DNA of 8,787 bases, taken from positions 1-8,787 of the forward strand of contig CADCPD010000014.1 in NCBI GenBank assembly GCA_902803265.1, written 5' to 3'. The position numbers were made by a program, and so were the translations under genes. Under the pieces are notes generated by a model. It saw nothing but the letters and a program-made list of their open reading frames with translations. It did not search any database and was not told the DNA's origin. Each line of letters opens with the position of its first letter. The first letter of the stretch is position 1. The stretch is from an uncultured bacterium (GTDB lineage: Bacteria; Cyanobacteriota; Vampirovibrionia; Gastranaerophilales; Gastranaerophilaceae). Positions 6,093-8,787 of the stretch are shown piece after piece.

Positions 6093-7313
6093 ATGCAAAA
6101 AATTATAGGATTAGTTGGAATATTTGTTTTTCTTTTGATTGCTTGGCTTTTTAGCCACAATAAAAAGGCAGTTAACTATAAAACAATTTTAATAGCTCTT
6201 TTCTTTGAATTTATTATGGGAACAGTAATATTTCTGATTCCTAAGAGCCGAGATATTTTATTAGCCTTTAGTCATTTATTTACAAAAATTATAGATGCTG
6301 CAAGAGAAGGCATAGTATTTGTTTTTGGTTCTCTTGGGGCTGCAAATTCCGAGCAGGGATTTATCTTGATATTTCAAAGCCTAATGTTTATAGTAATTTT
6401 TGCCTCAATATGCAGTTTGTTGTATTATTTAAGGATTTTGCCGTTTATTATTGTTAATATTGCAAAATTTGTGAAAAAGTTTTTTGGTATAAGTGCAATT
6501 GAAGCAATATGTTCAGCAAGTAATATATTTGTGGGTATAGAATCTTTTACAAGTATAAGACCATATTTTAAATCTATAACACGTTCTCAAATTTTCTTGA
6601 TTTTTACTGTATTTATGTCAACAATCGCTTCCTCTATGTTGGCATTATATGTATCTCTTCTTAATGATAAAATTCCGGCCATTGCTGGACATTTGGTTAG
6701 TGCTACCGTATTATCCATTCCGAATGCAATTATGATTGCAAAAATTATGGAGCCTGAAACAGAAACTCCTGAAAAGAGTGAACTGAAGTTTGAAGTTCCT
6801 GAAAGTGCAAAAACTTTTATCGGGAGTATTGTTAACGGTGCGATGGATGGCGGAAAAATGGTTTTGGGAATTACAGTATTACTTGTTGCTGTAATCGGTA
6901 TATTGGGTATAGTAAATTTGTGTTTAAGTTATTTTACTGATGTAACAACAACCGGAATGTTGGGGTGGATATTTAAACCTGCTGCTCTTTTAATGGGAGT
7001 AAATCCACAGGATGCATCATTAGTCGGAGAATTTCTTGGTACAAGGCTTATCATGACTGAAGTTCCATCATATGTAGGGTTGAGCCAGGCAATTAATTCG
7101 GGTACTATTTCTTCGCATAGTGCAATAGTTGCATCTTATTCATTATGCGGATTTACAAGTATTGAATCTTTAAGTATAGCAGTTGGCGGTGCGGTAGCTC
7201 TTGCTCCGGAAAAGACAGAATTAATAACTTCAATCTGTTTAAAGAGTTTACTGGCTGCGACAATTACAACCTTAATAACCGGAACGGTTGCAGGCTTATT
7301 TTATATAGTTTAA
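6093..7313 (+). CDS. CNT/NupC-family nucleoside transporter
   Basis: A 406-residue inner-membrane protein of the concentrative nucleoside transporter family, which imports nucleosides with Na+ or H+. The order of elements fits: N-terminal helices, the NIFVGIESFTSIRPY signature (144-158, equivalent to NIFLGQTEAPLLIRPY), the gating-type domain after residue 240, EFLGTRLIMTE (313-323) and LCGFTSIESLSIAVGG (351-366). Length is typical of bacterial members. Compared with Vibrio CNT, the base-contacting GQTE is shortened to GIE, so a glutamine or threonine is missing. The ribose-contacting asparagine is S356. E150 and E323 are kept. A non-canonical substrate is therefore possible. The start is set by the ribosome site at 6080-6088. 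The gene is monocistronic and ends at an intrinsic terminator. No nucleoside-catabolism gene is adjacent. Confidence 0.88.
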   Translation: MQKIIGLVGIFVFLLIAWLFSHNKKAVNYKTILIALFFEFIMGTVIFLIPKSRDILLAFSHLFTKIIDAAREGIVFVFGSLGAANSEQGFILIFQSLMFIVIFASICSLLYYLRILPFIIVNIAKFVKKFFGISAIEAICSASNIFVGIESFTSIRPYFKSITRSQIFLIFTVFMSTIASSMLALYVSLLNDKIPAIAGHLVSATVLSIPNAIMIAKIMEPETETPEKSELKFEVPESAKTFIGSIVNGAMDGGKMVLGITVLLVAVIGILGIVNLCLSYFTDVTTTGMLGWIFKPAALLMGVNPQDASLVGEFLGTRLIMTEVPSYVGLSQAINSGTISSHSAIVASYSLCGFTSIESLSIAVGGAVALAPEKTELITSICLKSLLAATITTLITGTVAGLFYIV

Positions 7314-7340
7314 TTTTTTATAAACATTTATACAAAGCTA

Positions 7341-7366
7341 AAAAGACCTCTTTTGAGGTCTTTTTT
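7341..7366 (+). terminator. Intrinsic terminator of the transporter gene
   Basis: GACCTC (7345-7350), loop TTTT, GAGGTC (7355-7360), then TTTTTT. The A run before the stem extends pairing with the T tract. It lies 27 bp after the stop codon and is a textbook rho-independent terminator. Confidence 0.92.
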
Positions 7367-7369
7367 GAT

Positions 7370-7418
7370 AACTGGGGCGAGGTTAGGGAAAGAGTTAGAA
7401 AAATATTGCGTTGAACTT
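7370..7418 (+). repeat. Dispersed intergenic repeat, copy 2
   Basis: Second copy of the 49-bp repeat at 5907-5955, starting 4 bp after the T tract of the transporter's terminator. The 31-base core (7378-7408) is identical to copy 1. Two of the flanking differences are C/T changes at codon-third or first positions of a shared open frame (KELEKYCVE...), so both copies could derive from a decayed coding sequence. Beyond 7418 similarity fades. Confidence 0.85.
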
Positions 7419-7509
7419 ACACAATTCCTGACTCATTCTCCTGATTTAATTTTTAAAGTTGAAAAATGGTTGTATTCGTAATTTATAATAATTATTGTTT
7501 TTTTATTAT

Positions 7510-7528
7510 GCAGTTTATGATAAACTGC
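7510..7528. repeat. 19-bp perfect palindrome
   Basis: GCAGTTTATGATAAACTGC consists of two 9-bp arms around a single base. The one-base centre makes it a poor RNA hairpin but a good two-fold protein-binding site. No T tract follows on either strand, so it is not a terminator. It does not sit at an obvious promoter. Confidence 0.6.
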
Positions 7529-7666
7529 TATCGTTCAAAAGACAAAAGCCAAAGATTACAATATGATAATTTCAAGAAACCTAGTTTTCTATAGTGGAAA
7601 TAATATAACTGAAGATATAATAAAACATACAAAATGAGGTTATTGATTATAACAATTATTCCCAAC

Positions 7667-7703
7667 AAAAATAACTTGTAATGTTATTTTACAAGTTGTT
7701 TTT
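7667..7703 (-). terminator. Intrinsic terminator overlapping the stop of the exported HExxH protein gene
   Basis: AACTTGTAA (7673-7681) pairs with TTACAAGTT (7689-7697), extended by a wobble and flanking A/T pairs to about 15 bp with a 7-nt loop. The minus-strand stop codon (7684-7686) lies in the loop. On the minus strand the stem is followed by TATTTTTGTT. The AT-rich stem makes it moderate in strength. Confidence 0.65.
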
Positions 7704-8235
7704 GATAGAATGCATTATTTGATATAGCCTTTGCAATCAAGTTATCACCTGTTTCATGCATTGCCAAAAGATTATTTAATCTTTTTACCAGTATATCATT
7801 CTCGTATTTTCCGGAAACCTTATCTTTTAACAGCAGCCAGGTTTTTGCCTCCGTTATTGTAGCCCTTACTTCTTCTTCGTATGTTGCATGTTCTAATTCA
7901 TGTACACTTTCATGAGCTATCAGACAAGCCAGAGCTTCTTTTGGTGACGAACTTAAATTAGAATTAATCAAAATATAATTATCTCCATATTCGTCCGTCG
8001 AGGCTACTGCATAATGTTTCGCATATGAATAGGATAACAGCGACAAATCATAGAAAATAATCTTGACCTTATGCTTGTTTAACCTTGCCAGAACATCCGT
8101 TTGATTATTATCTTCCAGTATCTTCAAAGCAGATATTATTCTTGTATTATCAGATATATTATTGATGTCATATGCATAAGCCGCATTGACGGATAAGAAA
8201 AACATCAATATTAATGCTGTAATTAATTTCTTCAT
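7684..8235 (-). CDS. Small exported protein with overlapping HExxH motifs (putative zinc peptidase)
   Basis: A 183-residue protein starting at ATG 8235. I choose this start because it gives a classic signal peptide: MKK, hydrophobic core LITALILMFFL, and an A-Y-A cleavage site after residue 21. An open frame runs up to 8328 but would put about 31 unrelated residues before the signal. An AGGG ribosome site lies 9 nt upstream. The mature protein has a central LIAHESVHELEHATYEEE segment. H108-E-S-V-H112 and H112-E-L-E-H116 are two overlapping HExxH motifs, followed by acidic residues E121, E122 and E129 on what looks like the same helix region, as in gluzincin peptidases. I cannot name the family. 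The likely location is periplasmic or outer-surface. It could be a peptidase, or a metal-binding relative without activity. It is transcribed alone, with a terminator at its end. Confidence 0.85.
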   Translation of the reverse strand: MKKLITALILMFFLSVNAAYAYDINNISDNTRIISALKILEDNNQTDVLARLNKHKVKIIFYDLSLLSYSYAKHYAVASTDEYGDNYILINSNLSSSPKEALACLIAHESVHELEHATYEEEVRATITEAKTWLLLKDKVSGKYENDILVKRLNNLLAMHETGDNLIAKAISNNAFYQKQLVK

Positions 8236-8354
8236 CTTAAAATACCCTAAAAGCATTCCAATACACACAAAGATATAACTATATAAATATGTAACTATAT
8301 CCCTATGTCTGTTATATCGACGCATCAAGGTTATAACTTTAAGGAAATTAATTA

Positions 8355-8376
8355 ATTGTTACATTATTGTTACAAT
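8355..8376. promoter_or_regulatory. Tandem ATTGTTACA sites, candidate regulator-binding site
   Basis: ATTGTTACA occurs at 8355-8363 and again at 8366-8374, exactly 11 bp apart and thus on one face of the helix. The second copy is part of the dyad ATTGT-T-ACAAT (8366-8376). The pair lies upstream of the exported HExxH protein gene, near a possible minus-strand -10 (TATAAC, 8331-8336), and right after the terminator of the barrel gene. The regulator is unknown. Confidence 0.35.
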
Positions 8377-8410
8377 AAAAAATCAGGACTTTAAGTTAAG
8401 TCCTGATTTT
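8377..8410 (-). terminator. Strong intrinsic terminator of the outer-membrane barrel gene
   Basis: AAAATCAGGACTT (8379-8391) pairs with AAGTCCTGATTTT (8398-8410): 13 bp around a 6-nt loop. On the minus strand the stem ends in a run of six T. It starts 24 bp after the stop codon of the barrel gene. The A/T flanks on both sides could make it partly bidirectional. Confidence 0.9.
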
Positions 8411-8433
8411 CACAATATATACATAGATTTTTT

Positions 8434-8787
8434 CTATAATCTAGTTTTAGGTTTTAAGAAAACTTTATCCAATTCTGAATTTAGAGAAAAATACAAACGA
8501 CCTGATTCTTCATCCAATTTCTTAGACATAGGGAAACCTATACCAATTCTAAATGAAATATTATCCGTAATATTTATATTTGTACCAAAACCTACACTAT
8601 GCAAAAAATTTGTACGAGCATCATAATTACCATTATGAGAATTTACATAACCCCAATCGTAGAATAATACAAATTTAATTCTTCTTGCCAGTTCATCTTC
8701 ATATTTTTTAGGAAAAATAGCTTTTATACCAAGAATAGGAGTTCTCAATTCTAAAGAACCACCTATACCATAGTCCCCTATAAGTTC
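8434..8787 (-). CDS. C-terminus of an Omp85-superfamily outer-membrane barrel, ShlB/FhaC (TpsB)-like
   Basis: The last 117 residues and stop of a protein whose start lies beyond the window; the frame is open to the edge. The segment has barrel-strand periodicity and the typical end of TpsB/BamA proteins: GDYGIGGSLELRTPILG (a GD.G..GSLELR.P strand), then IKFVLFYDWGYV (the VLFYDxGxV strand), then an LHSVGFGTNINITDNISFRIGIGFP strand pair (written here in part), and a final RLYFSLNSEL strand. A polar tail follows the last strand, so the protein does not end in the usual terminal aromatic. Such barrels secrete filamentous haemagglutinin-like proteins (two-partner secretion) or insert outer-membrane proteins; this fragment fits the ShlB/FhaC group slightly better. 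No TpsA partner is in view. It is followed by its own terminator. Confidence 0.8.
   Translation of the reverse strand, partial: ELIGDYGIGGSLELRTPILGIKAIFPKKYEDELARRIKFVLFYDWGYVNSHNGNYDARTNFLHSVGFGTNINITDNISFRIGIGFPMSKKLDEESGRLYFSLNSELDKVFLKPKTRL

Larger units (their letters stand above)
7314..7683. other. Gene-free region after the transporter gene
   Basis: About 370 bp holding the transporter's terminator (7341-7366), repeat copy 2 (7370-7418), a 19-bp palindrome (7510-7528) and the downstream part of the minus-strand terminator (7667-7703). Short frames exist (for example ATG 7466 to TAG 7594, 42 codons), but none has a ribosome site or recognisable protein character. Confidence 0.6.

Noticed and set aside
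7466..7594. 42-codon plus-strand frame from ATG
   Set aside because: No ribosome site, no recognisable features, and it spans a perfect palindrome; probably non-coding.
8236..8328. Longer start for the exported HExxH protein
   Set aside because: It would bury a textbook signal peptide behind about 31 residues of unrelated sequence; the MKK start at 8235 fits better.
1..8787. CRISPR array, tRNA/rRNA genes, insertion sequence or prophage
   Set aside because: No regularly spaced repeats, tRNA-like cloverleaf, rRNA stretch, transposase, integrase or terminal inverted repeats were seen.

Overview
The window is AT-rich DNA that reads as the chromosome of an anaerobic bacterium with a Gram-negative envelope. 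The C-terminus of an Omp85/TpsB-type outer-membrane barrel at the right edge indicates an outer membrane. The iron-dependent alcohol dehydrogenase and a short rubredoxin-like protein fit a fermentative, oxygen-avoiding life. My best guess is a gut Melainabacteria/Vampirovibrionia lineage (Gastranaerophilales-like), but this rests on overall protein flavour and AT content only. No rRNA, tRNA, CRISPR array, transposase or integrase is visible.

Layout. (1) Positions 1-1360, minus strand: a large lysine-rich protein, cut at the window edge, with an HELGH zinc-protease motif near the edge. (2) Positions 1361-1546: a divergent promoter region with back-to-back -10 boxes and a 14-bp palindrome over the minus-strand one. 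(3) Positions 1547-1816, plus: an 89-residue rubredoxin-like protein whose frame has no ATG, GTG or TTG at all. The only start that fits its Shine-Dalgarno is ATA. (4) Positions 1904-4480, plus: a two-gene operon of iron-containing alcohol dehydrogenase and class-3-like aldehyde dehydrogenase, which would interconvert an alcohol, its aldehyde and the acid with NAD(P). (5) Positions 4573-5604, minus: a stand-alone acyltransferase-3 family membrane protein. (6) Positions 5605-6092: a gene-free stretch with inverted repeats and the first copy of a roughly 49-bp intergenic repeat. (7) Positions 6093-7313, plus: a CNT/NupC-family nucleoside transporter ending in a clear intrinsic terminator. (8) Positions 7314-7683: a second gene-free stretch with the second repeat copy and a 19-bp palindrome. 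(9) Positions 7684-8235, minus: a small exported protein with an unusual HESVHELEH putative zinc site. (10) Positions 8434-8787, minus: the barrel C-terminus, closed by a strong hairpin terminator.

How the genes relate. Only the ADH and ALDH genes form a convincing functional unit (12-bp gap, shared promoter). The remaining genes are separate transcription units for redox, envelope and uptake functions. I do not see a defence, mobile or secondary-metabolite system. The points most worth a second look are the ATA-initiated rubredoxin-like gene, the near-identical direct repeats bracketing the nucleoside transporter, the altered substrate-site residues of that transporter, and the two unclassified HExxH proteins.
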